Positions 46,574-51,733 of a stretch of 64,000 nucleotides of DNA are shown in pieces. The stretch covers positions 620,001 through 684,000 of the forward strand of contig NZ_FSRU01000002.1 of NCBI RefSeq assembly GCF_900142845.1, written 5' to 3'. A program made the translations under genes and the position numbers. The notes below the pieces were generated by a model that saw nothing but the letters and a program-made list of their open reading frames with translations, did no database searches and was not told where the DNA came from. The stretch comes from Paraburkholderia phenazinium (lineage in GTDB: Bacteria; Pseudomonadota; Gammaproteobacteria; Burkholderiales; Burkholderiaceae). Every line of letters starts with the position of its first letter. Position 1 is the first letter of the stretch.

Positions 46574-46885
46574 TCAATCGTTGTCGTTTGCGGCCCGTCG
46601 CTTTCCGTCACGGTGCTGGCGCCGCTCGGCCGGTTGCCCCGCCTCGCGTTCCGCTCGTGCCCGCGCACCCATCTCCAGACAGCGGCGGATCAACGGGTTC
46701 GTGATCGCATCGACTGCGGAGCCGCTGACGCGTTGCTCGCGAAACTCGCGGGCGATCATCTCGGCAGTGACGGGTATCGGCTGGCGCATGGTTAGCTGGC
46801 GGGCAAACTCACTCAAAAAGGCCGCTCCTACTCCTAGAACCGCTGCCGCCGGCAGGGCCAGCGCAAAGAGATAAAGGGCGTCCAC
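46574..46885 (-). CDS. Small hypothetical phage protein with N-terminal hydrophobic helix
   Basis: The 103-residue product starts with a hydrophobic helix (YLFALALPAAAVLGVGAAF) that may anchor it to the membrane, followed by a polar C-terminus (REFREQRVSGSAVDAITNPL; ARAREREAGQPAERRQHRDG). The gene ends 7 bp before the frameshifted gene at 46566. Function unknown. Confidence 0.55.
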   Translation of the reverse strand: MDALYLFALALPAAAVLGVGAAFLSEFARQLTMRQPIPVTAEMIAREFREQRVSGSAVDAITNPLIRRCLEMGARARAEREAGQPAERRQHRDGKRRAANDND

Positions 46886-46956
46886 ATCGAATCCAAAAAA
46901 ATGCCGCTCGTACTGGCCGGCACGAAACGCTCCGAGGGCGAAGCGCGGGGGAGAGA

Positions 46957-47124
46957 CTAGTCCTGGCGGCGCGGGTAAGGCGCCTCGAATTCATGTTCGC
47001 CGGAGAACTGCTGATCATCCTGCTTCGCCGCGACGCACAACCCAGCGATGATCACTCCAGCCGAAACCCCGGCCAGAAAGGCACAGAAGACTACTAACGT
47101 CGAGTAAAGAAAAAGGAGTTCCAT
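46957..47124 (-). CDS. Small membrane protein (55 residues)
   Basis: The ATG at 47124 follows a modest ribosome-binding site and opens a 55-codon frame: MELLFLYSTLVVFCAF continuing as a single hydrophobic helix, then a polar tail (EHEFEAPYPRRQD). It looks like a single-pass membrane protein and fits the small-gene spacing of this operon. No family is recognised. Confidence 0.6.
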   Translation of the reverse strand: MELLFLYSTLVVFCAFLAGVSAGVIIAGLCVAAKQDDQQFSGEHEFEAPYPRRQD

Positions 47125-47142
47125 GGGTGAGCCTCTACGGGA

Positions 47143-47268
47143 TCAGGTGCAATGAACGGTGCTGCACTGCAGGTTGCGGGAATCGATCTGGTTGAGCGCT
47201 CCAACGACCAGGCAATATGCGCTTAGAACCAGAAGTGCCTTTGCCCAGAGCTTGATGAGTTCGCGCAT
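47143..47268 (-). CDS. Small membrane peptide (41 residues)
   Basis: The start ATG (47266-47268) shares a base with the stop of the upstream gene (TGATG). The 41-residue product MRELIKLWAKALLVLSAYCL... is one hydrophobic helix with a short polar end containing two cysteines (RNLQCSTVHCT). Coupling favours translation. The longer in-frame start at 47340 is inside the upstream gene. Confidence 0.5.
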   Translation of the reverse strand: MRELIKLWAKALLVLSAYCLVVGALNQIDSRNLQCSTVHCT

Positions 47269-47417
47269 CAGGCACACCCCACGCCGATAGCCAAGGCAAC
47301 GTACAGCGCCGCCCCGATCGTCGCGGCGGCCCCTGCGCATGCGCAGATCTTCGCGAGCGTGCCCAAACCTTCGTGCACGGCCTCGAGCAGATCATTGTCG
47401 GCATGTGAGCGTCGCAT
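47268..47417 (-). CDS. Small membrane peptide (49 residues)
   Basis: From the ATG at 47417 (MRRSHADNDLLEAVHEGLGT) the product is 49 residues: an amphipathic helix and a C-terminal hydrophobic helix (AAATIGAALYVALAIG). The start lies 1 bp after the stop of the repeat-containing gene 47419 and its stop overlaps the next start, so the three genes are translationally linked. Confidence 0.5.
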   Translation of the reverse strand: MRRSHADNDLLEAVHEGLGTLAKICACAGAAATIGAALYVALAIGVGCA

Positions 47418-47418
47418 T

Positions 47419-48141
47419 TCACTTGTCTCCGGCGTGCACGGTGACCGGCGCAGCACGAAGGAGGGCGAGCAGCTTATCCTTCTGAGCATCCCACGCAGCA
47501 GCCCGCGCAGCATCCCCCGCAGCATCCCACGCAGCATCCCACGCAGCAGCCCACGCAGCAGCCCGCGCAGCATCCCACGCAGCAGCCCACGCAGCAGCCC
47601 ACGCAGCAGCCCCCGCAGCAGCCCGCGCAGCAGCCCGCGCAGCAGCCCACGCAGCAGCCCGCGCAGCAGCCCCCGCAGCAGCCCCCGCAGCAGCCCATTC
47701 GGACTTTTCCGGCGGATCGCCGGAGATCACTCGCAAATGCAGCTTCGCGACAGCGTCGATCGCCTCGCGCTCAGAGTCCTTGCCGGCGAACTGGATAACA
47801 CCATGCAAAGGATCGACGAGTAGCCATACCAGAAACTGGTTGACGACCAGAGACAGGTCGGCGCCGACAGGAATAGCGTCGAGGAATTCGCGCGGGAACA
47901 GCTTCGCCTTGGCGTTCGGCAGTCCCTCAAAGATGCCATCCTGCAGATAGGCGAGATCCTCCGGGATGCCCAGCTCGGTCTCATAGAGAGCGTGCTGAGA
48001 TCCATGGATCGTGCATCCTACGGCGCAGCCCTTGCCGTTTTCCCAGTAGTAGCCCTGCGCGATCTCGTCGGCGGCCTCGTGCGCCGCGACGCGCGAGAGA
48101 TACATCTGCTTGATTTCCTGATTGCCATGGAACGCGATCAT
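47419..48141 (-). CDS. Early phage protein with C-terminal (W/R/G)(A/D)AA repeat array
   Basis: The 240-residue product starts at 48141 (MIAFHGNQEIKQMYLSRVAA). Residues 1-148 form a mixed domain (CAVGCTIHGSQHALYETELG; DLSLVVNQFLVWLLVDPLHG) of no known family. Residues 149-219 are about 18 tetrapeptide units WAAA, WDAA, RAAA or GAAA, a predicted continuous alpha-helix, then a short tail (KDKLLALLRAAPVTVHAGDK). The array is made of 12-bp DNA repeats and is listed separately. The next gene upstream carries a similar array. Confidence 0.75.
   Translation of the reverse strand: MIAFHGNQEIKQMYLSRVAAHEAADEIAQGYYWENGKGCAVGCTIHGSQHALYETELGIPEDLAYLQDGIFEGLPNAKAKLFPREFLDAIPVGADLSLVVNQFLVWLLVDPLHGVIQFAGKDSEREAIDAVAKLHLRVISGDPPEKSEWAAAGAAAGAAARAAAWAAARAAARAAAGAAAWAAAWAAAWDAARAAAWAAAWDAAWDAAGDAARAAAWDAQKDKLLALLRAAPVTVHAGDK
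47485..47697 (-). repeat. Tandem 12-bp repeat array (about 18 units)
   Basis: Contiguous 12-bp units of the type GCAGCCCACGCA, GCAGCCCGCGCA, GCATCCCACGCA and GCAGCCCCCGCA (plus strand) fill this region in frame within gene 47419. On the minus strand each codes for (W/R/G)(A/D)AA. Variation is limited to two positions of the unit. There are no spacers. Confidence 0.9.
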
Positions 48142-48142
48142 G

Positions 48143-48916
48143 TCAGGCCTCCGTCGCATCGATCATGCGGCTGAACAGATCGTGCGCGGATGCCTGCAGC
48201 TCCTTGACGGTCGGCTCGAGAGCAGCCCGCGCAGCAGCCCCCGCAGCAGCCCCCGCAGCAGCCCCCGCAGCATCCCACGCAGCATCCCACGCAGCATCCC
48301 ACGCAGCATCCCACGCAGCATCCCACGCAGCATCCCACGCAGCAGCCCGCGCAGCAGCCCGCGCAGCAGCCCGCGCAGCAGCCCCCGCAGCAGCCCACGC
48401 AGCAGCCCACGCAGCAGCCCCCGCAGCAGCCCCCGCAGCAGCCCCCGCAGCAGCCCGCGCAGCAGCGGCGTCCTTTCGTGCTGCTGCCAGGTGCGGCTGC
48501 GCCGCGATCAGATCGACTGTGCACGCGACCGGTGGCAGAGACTTGAGCGTCTCAGCGTGATGCGCAAGCCCAGGGCTAAGCGCGAGCCACGCCGCGGCGT
48601 GCACGCGGACCAGCCAGTCCATCGCCATCCAGCCGCGCTTCTGCGAAAGCTCCGGGCCCTTCGCAGTCCCGACCAGGCGCGCGACGTATTGCTTGAGCTG
48701 CGCCCGCTCATCGTCCGAGCGCATGCCGTCATTCCACGACACGCCAAACGCGCGCAGCGCAGGGTCGACGCAGGCGGGCCGGTCGCCGAAGGCTTCACCG
48801 GCAAACATCGCCACCACCTCGAGCAGACAGTGGCCTTCTTCAGGAGAGTTGTGGCCGCCACGGTTGAGATTGATGGCGTCCAACTCTTCGATCGTGATTC
48901 GTTTCATGTTTGGCAT
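48143..48916 (-). CDS. Early phage protein with C-terminal (W/R/G)(A/D)AA repeat array
   Basis: The 257-residue product (alternative start three codons later) has an N-terminal domain of about 150 residues (EELDAINLNRGGHNSPEEGH; WNDGMRSDDERAQLKQYVARL) with no recognised family. It then has about 20 repeats of WAAA, WDAA, RAAA or GAAA at residues 154-232, and a short amphipathic tail (EPTVKELQASAHDLFSRMID). It is not a simple paralogue of gene 47419: their N-terminal domains differ, while the arrays match in unit and reading phase. Confidence 0.75.
   Translation of the reverse strand: MPNMKRITIEELDAINLNRGGHNSPEEGHCLLEVVAMFAGEAFGDRPACVDPALRAFGVSWNDGMRSDDERAQLKQYVARLVGTAKGPELSQKRGWMAMDWLVRVHAAAWLALSPGLAHHAETLKSLPPVACTVDLIAAQPHLAAARKDAAAARAAAGAAAGAAAGAAAWAAAWAAAGAAARAAARAAARAAAWDAAWDAAWDAAWDAAWDAAWDAAGAAAGAAAGAAARAALEPTVKELQASAHDLFSRMIDATEA
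48221..48457 (-). repeat. Tandem 12-bp repeat array (about 20 units)
   Basis: The same 12-bp unit family as in 47485-47697 occupies this stretch in frame. It includes a run of six consecutive GCATCCCACGCA units coding for WDAA. Identity at DNA level between the two arrays suggests slippage or gene conversion. Confidence 0.9.
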
Positions 48917-48934
48917 CCAATGGGGTTGATCTGA

Positions 48935-49393
48935 CTATCGGCCGTCATACGGCACGAACTTCGGTTTCGCGAACTGCTGCATCTCGGCTTGCGGCCACGG
49001 TTGGTAGCCCTCGACCAGAGAGACGCGCCCCGGCGCTGCAGCGGCGCCCGAGGTTGCGGCGGCCGCATGGGCCGTCGACCCCAGCGACGCGCCGTGGCGA
49101 CCAGCCTGACCCCGCGCAACTGATGCGTGCGTCGTGACAGATGCCGCGAAAAGCATTGCGACAACGGCGCACTTCCCGGCGCGGGTGAAGTATTCGATCT
49201 CATCGCGATTTCGTGTCGCGGCCGTATGTTTGATTTGCATGTCGCTCCCCTGTTGAGTAGCCGCGAGTTCATCATCAACGCCTTCGCTGATGATGTCTGC
49301 AGCAACTTCCTTGAGGAGATGCTCGGTGAGTGCGCCTGCGCCGCCGCTTGCCAACCGCTGCAGCTCGAACAGGTCTTTCGCCAAAACGCTCAT
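48935..49393 (-). CDS. Hypothetical first gene of the leftward operon
   Basis: From the ATG at 49393 (MSVLAKDLFELQRLASGGAG), preceded by GAGGAG, the product is 152 residues. The first 50 residues are soluble and acidic. A hydrophobic stretch at about 80-100 (CAVVAMLFAASVTTHASVA) could be a membrane helix, or an internal start at MQIKHTAATRNRDEIEYF could give a secreted form. The C-terminus is Ala/Pro-rich. As the first gene after the leftward promoter it occupies the position of lambda N, but no Arg-rich N-like motif is seen. Confidence 0.6.
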   Translation of the reverse strand: MSVLAKDLFELQRLASGGAGALTEHLLKEVAADIISEGVDDELAATQQGSDMQIKHTAATRNRDEIEYFTRAGKCAVVAMLFAASVTTHASVARGQAGRHGASLGSTAHAAAATSGAAAAPGRVSLVEGYQPWPQAEMQQFAKPKFVPYDGR

Positions 49394-49435
49394 CTCGCTC
49401 TCCTCAGTAGCCCGTCGTATCGGCTGGTGAGTTAA

Positions 49436-49464
49436 GGTTAGGCGCACCTAACAACAATGTCAAG
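49436..49464 (-). promoter_or_regulatory. Leftward early promoter with internal operator
   Basis: On the minus strand, a perfect -35 TTGACA (plus-strand TGTCAA, 49459-49464) is 17 bp from a weak -10 (TAACCT, 49436-49441). The spacer contains the palindrome GTTAGG-CGCA-CCTAAC (49437-49452), so repressor binding would block polymerase. It should drive the leftward operon starting at 49393. Confidence 0.6.
49437..49452. promoter_or_regulatory. Repressor operator OL1
   Basis: Perfect inverted repeat GTTAGG-CGCA-CCTAAC. Its core matches the TTAG-N6-CTAA pattern found at the repressor start codon and in the rightward promoter. Confidence 0.6.
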
Positions 49465-49470
49465 AGAAAG

Positions 49471-49484
49471 ATAGTCATACCTAA
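49471..49484. promoter_or_regulatory. Weak repressor operator OL2
   Basis: ATAGTCATACCTAA agrees at 11 of 14 positions with TTAGGCATAGCTAA (50202-50215) and lies just upstream of the leftward -35 box. Confidence 0.4.
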
Positions 49485-49495
49485 TTTCGCATGCG

Positions 49496-49523
49496 AAAAA
49501 AATCCCGCTCTCTCAGGCGGGAT
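49496..49523 (-). terminator. Intrinsic terminator after the repressor unit
   Basis: On the minus strand a 7-bp stem (49517-49523 with 49502-49508, ATCCCGC) is followed by a T run (plus-strand A run 49496-49502). It would end leftward transcripts from the repressor and small gene 49530 before the leftward promoter. Confidence 0.7.
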
Positions 49524-49529
49524 GTCGCT

Positions 49530-49706
49530 CTAGTGGCGTGGGCGTTTTATAGCCTGGACGATCAGGAGCACGTACTTCGCGATCTCGGTGATTGTCTCTT
49601 CAGCGTCCGGCTGGGGCAGCGCCGGATCAGCCTGCGGCTGGACTTTCGAGTTTCGATAGGTGGCCAGATCGACCACTGCGTTATGGCTTGTGCTTCCTGT
49701 TTGCAC
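49530..49706 (-). CDS. Small hypothetical gene in the rex-like position
   Basis: A GTG at 49706 with an AGGGG ribosome-binding site gives 58 residues (VQTGSTSHNAVVDLATYRNS ...) and overlaps the repressor end by 26 bases; a second GTG at 49676 gives 48. The sequence is protein-like, ending in a hydrophobic helix (IAKYVLLIVQAIKRPRH). It is co-transcribed with the repressor, as rexA is with cI in lambda; expression in lysogens would follow. Confidence 0.45.
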   Translation of the reverse strand: MQTGSTSHNAVVDLATYRNSKVQPQADPALPQPDAEETITEIAKYVLLIVQAIKRPRH

Positions 49707-50154
49707 GCTCTTTCCCCTCGGTGGATTCGATGTGGGACGTCAGATCCGCCTCAGCGCTGGCCATTTCCGCATCCCTGATGGAATTCTGCGCCTGCGTAAG
49801 TGAGCCTGCAACCTGCAACGCGGCGCCGATGTGGCCGAATAGCTTGCGAGCTTGGCCGCCAAGCCCGTCCACGCGTTCGACCCACGAAATGAGCCGGACC
49901 GCTTCGTCGCTTAGAGGGGACTTCTCCTCGATGATCGGAGCTTTGCCGTTAGGCGGACCCAATACGAGCCAGAACGGATCGACCTTCAAAACCGTGCAGA
50001 TTTTGAGCATGTTTTCGGCTTCGAGCGTCTTTATGCGTCCTGATTCCCAGTCGGAAACGGTGGGCGCGGACACGCCGCAGAGCCGTGCGAGCTCGCGCTG
50101 GTTGATTCTCCTCGCCGTGCGAGCCTCTGTAATCCGGGAGTTCCAAGTGTTCAT
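49681..50154 (-). CDS. CI-type phage repressor (XRE helix-turn-helix, no peptidase domain)
   Basis: The 157-residue protein has an XRE/Cro-CI helix-turn-helix (RRINQRELARLCGVSAPTVS, then DWESGRIKTLEAENMLKI). No LexA/S24 Ala-Gly cleavage site or Ser-Lys dyad is visible, so it is unlikely to be inactivated by RecA-stimulated self-cleavage. The C-terminus is an acidic, helical tail (REARTQAQNS-like, ending ERANRKHKP). An operator overlaps its own start codon (50154-50167), so it probably represses its own gene at high level. It lies between the two divergent early promoters. Confidence 0.85.
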   Translation of the reverse strand: MNTWNSRITEARTARRINQRELARLCGVSAPTVSDWESGRIKTLEAENMLKICTVLKVDPFWLVLGPPNGKAPIIEEKSPLSDEAVRLISWVERVDGLGGQARKLFGHIGAALQVAGSLTQAQNSIRDAEMASAEADLTSHIESTEGKERANRKHKP

Positions 50155-50167
50155 TAGGTAAGGCTAA
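50154..50167. promoter_or_regulatory. Operator overlapping the repressor start codon
   Basis: TTAGGTAAGGCTAA matches TTAG-N6-CTAA; its first base belongs to the repressor ATG on the minus strand. A protein bound here would block repressor transcription or translation initiation. Confidence 0.6.
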
Positions 50168-50189
50168 CAAAAAAAGTGTTGTGTATGCC

Positions 50190-50218
50190 TTGCAATTGCT
50201 GTTAGGCATAGCTAAGAT
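50190..50218 (+). promoter_or_regulatory. Rightward early promoter
   Basis: TTGCAA (50190-50195) and TAAGAT (50213-50218) are 17 bp apart; the spacer contains operator 50202-50215. The predicted start, 50224-50226, coincides with the ATG of the Cro-like gene, so the transcript may be leaderless. TTGCAA is self-complementary and could also serve as -35 of a weak leftward repressor promoter. Confidence 0.6.
50202..50215. promoter_or_regulatory. Operator within the rightward promoter
   Basis: TTAGGCATAGCTAA, taken here as the best representative of the TTAG-N6-CTAA motif. It spans the promoter spacer and the first bases of -10, so binding should prevent initiation. Confidence 0.65.
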
Positions 50219-50223
50219 TAGGC

Positions 50224-50499
50224 ATGGACAAGAAACGCAACCCCTTCGCAATCGCCGTGATCACCCGGCTTGGTGGTCCCACGAAGACTGCGGCGTACTT
50301 CGGCATCAGGTTGCCGTCCGTGTCGGCGTGGGCACACAAGGGCATCCCCAAGGCGCGGCTTCGGCATCTCGAAGAGACGCATCCGCAACTGCTTGCGGAT
50401 GCCCGGGCGCAGTTGAAGAAACAGGCGCCCGTCTCCCTGATCGCCGCGAGCGACGATGTCCAGCCGCCAGTGGGATCGCTGGATGACCCGGAGGGTTGA
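50224..50499 (+). CDS. Cro-like regulator (YdaS/Cro type)
   Basis: The 91-residue protein has a helix-turn-helix (GGPTKTAAYFGIRLPSVSAW) and a basic tail. The sequence and the position opposite the repressor mark it as the Cro equivalent that commits the phage to lytic growth; a YdaS-like Rac-prophage antitoxin is an alternative. There is no ribosome-binding site ahead of the ATG, which agrees with a leaderless start. Confidence 0.75.
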   Translation: MDKKRNPFAIAVITRLGGPTKTAAYFGIRLPSVSAWAHKGIPKARLRHLEETHPQLLADARAQLKKQAPVSLIAASDDVQPPVGSLDDPEG

Positions 50500-50548
50500 T
50501 TCGTTTCCGTGTCGATACTTTATTTGTGCCCCGCAGCAAAGGCACTCA

Positions 50549-50562
50549 ATTCGCATTGCTAA
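50549..50562. promoter_or_regulatory. Possible weak operator before the CII-like gene
   Basis: ATTCGCATTGCTAA matches TTAGGCATAGCTAA at 10 of 14 positions and lies 13 bp before the CII-like gene. No convincing promoter accompanies it, so it may be chance. Confidence 0.25.
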
Positions 50563-50574
50563 GGGTTGACCCTC

Positions 50575-50850
50575 ATGACCAGACCAAATATCGAACAGGC
50601 GCTACGCGACGTCCTGACGGGCTCGACGCGCAAGGATGCCGCGGATCGCATTGGATGGGACCCGTCGGAGGTGAGTCGCTTTCTGAGCGGTCAGCGCGGC
50701 GTGCTGATCACTGAGATCGACAAGGCGATCGACGTGGCGGGTTACGCGCTCGTCAGCCGGCCGTACCTCGATGCGATTGCAACTCTCTGTAAGGTCGGCG
50801 CTGCGTGCGAATGTGCACGGCAGGGCGCCGGTGAGTGCGGTCTTGGCTGA
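50575..50850 (+). CDS. CII-like regulator with Cys-rich C-terminus
   Basis: The ATG at 50575 gives 91 residues; a TTG 9 bases earlier is open too. The helix-turn-helix is STRKDAADRIGWDPSEVSRF, followed by LSGQRGVLITEIDKAID. The C-terminal part has four cysteines in a C-x5-C-x-C-x7-C arrangement (GAACECARQGAGEC), possibly binding a metal. Position after cro matches lambda cII. Its partners are unknown. Confidence 0.65.
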   Translation: MTRPNIEQALRDVLTGSTRKDAADRIGWDPSEVSRFLSGQRGVLITEIDKAIDVAGYALVSRPYLDAIATLCKVGAACECARQGAGECGLG

Positions 50851-51073
50851 ACAGATGGCGATCGGGCTGTTCGGTGTGGCCGCGATCTGGCTATCCCAGG
50901 ATCCGCGAAGCAGTCGACGTCGCTGGTCGCCCGTACTGGGGCTGGCAGCTCAACCGTTCTGGTTTTACACCACGTGGCGCGCCCATCAGTACGGGATCTT
51001 CGCGCTGTCGTTCTTCTACACCTTCTCCTGGGCGCGCGGCTTCGTGGCGCACTGGGTACGGCGACCTGTATGA
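50831..51073 (+). CDS. Small membrane protein of the early operon
   Basis: A GTG at 50831 with AGGG upstream gives 80 residues (VSAVLAEQMAIGLFGVAAIW ...); the ATG at 50855 is an alternative. It overlaps the end of the CII-like gene. The product has about two hydrophobic segments (MAIGLFGVAAIWLS; GIFALSFFYTFSWARGFVAH) and ends in a basic motif. It could be involved in membrane-associated exclusion. Function unknown. Confidence 0.5.
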   Translation: MSAVLAEQMAIGLFGVAAIWLSQDPRSSRRRWSPVLGLAAQPFWFYTTWRAHQYGIFALSFFYTFSWARGFVAHWVRRPV

Positions 51074-51300
51074 GCGAATTCGCGATCGAGAAAGGGATCC
51101 CTGTTCCGCCGAGGGCGTCCGGGGTCACCTGGCATCCTTTCGGGCAGATGGAGGTTGGCGACAGCGTTTTTATTCCCGTCAAGCCTGGTCGAGACGTGCC
51201 GCGCATTCGCCACGCAGCGGCGAGCTACGGCCGCGACCACGGCCGTAAATTTACGACTCGCGAACAATCGGGTGGCGTTCGCGTCTGGAGAGTCGCATGA
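51070..51300 (+). CDS. Conserved hypothetical phage protein
   Basis: From the ATG at 51070 (4-base overlap with the previous stop) the protein is 76 residues. It has the pattern KGIPVPPRASG, then FGQMEVGDSVFIPV and ends FTTREQSGGVRVWRVA, which I recall from many phage genomes without a known role. The next start overlaps its stop by 4 bases. Confidence 0.7.
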   Translation: MSEFAIEKGIPVPPRASGVTWHPFGQMEVGDSVFIPVKPGRDVPRIRHAAASYGRDHGRKFTTREQSGGVRVWRVA

Positions 51301-51557
51301 GTCTCCTCCACGAGTGCCTTATCTGGCCCATCGAAATGCCTGGTCTGAAGAAGATCGTAATGCTGTCGATCGCACGCAACGCAAAGTTATCCACAGGAGA
51401 GGGAAGCATCTCGATCCAGAGGCTTTGCGTTGAATGCGGGATTAGCGACACGGCTATCCGTAAGTTCGTGCACGACCTGGAGGTCGAAGGATTTTTCGTG
51501 CGCTACCCGGGAAAACGCGGTGTGTCGTATCGGCTAACGCTGGCGGGGCGGCCGTGA
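51297..51557 (+). CDS. Winged-helix DNA-binding protein
   Basis: The 86-residue protein has a helix-turn-helix (ISIQRLCVECGISDTAIRKF) and wing (VHDLEVEGFFVRYPGKRGVS). It resembles the N-terminal domain of phage replication initiators. As it lies just before the initiator gene it may assist origin recognition or regulate it. All neighbours overlap by 4 bases. Confidence 0.65.
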   Translation: MSLLHECLIWPIEMPGLKKIVMLSIARNAKLSTGEGSISIQRLCVECGISDTAIRKFVHDLEVEGFFVRYPGKRGVSYRLTLAGRP

Positions 51558-51733
51558 ATATCCGCATCTCCCGATACTTTTATGCGCGCACCTGGCGTTG
51601 GGGCTTCTGGTTTCGTCTCAGCGGACGCGGCCTGTCGCTTGAGGTGGACCGCCCGATGTTGTTCTCGGAGCGTCACGGTCATCGGAAAGTGCGCCGCATC
51701 GGGCGCTTCTCTGTCGAGGTGCTGAGCAAGTGA
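51554..51733 (+). CDS. Small basic phage protein (59 residues)
   Basis: A GTG overlapping the preceding stop (GTGA) opens a 59-codon frame: VNIRISRYFYARTWRWGFWF and onward to IGRFSVEVLSK. The protein is basic and aromatic-rich and its own stop overlaps the GTG of the initiator gene. Similar short proteins with aromatic N-termini occur in phage early regions. Function unknown. Confidence 0.6.
   Translation: MNIRISRYFYARTWRWGFWFRLSGRGLSLEVDRPMLFSERHGHRKVRRIGRFSVEVLSK

Noticed and set aside
47485..48457. CRISPR-like array
   Set aside because: Units are 12 bp and contiguous without spacers, and lie in frame within coding sequences.
47359..48934. Plus-strand frames with SSPRSSPR or PRSIPRS repeats
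   Set aside because: They are the opposite strand of the 12-bp arrays, which have no stops in any frame; flanking sequence has no protein-like features and the minus-strand genes are coupled to neighbours.
49491..49778. Plus-strand frame overlapping the repressor end
   Set aside because: Low-quality product, opposite the repressor and small gene 49530, with no ribosome-binding site.
50224..50850. Toxin-antitoxin pair (YdaS/YdaT-like)
   Set aside because: The second gene has a helix-turn-helix and a Cys tail rather than a toxin fold, and the position opposite a CI repressor fits Cro and CII.
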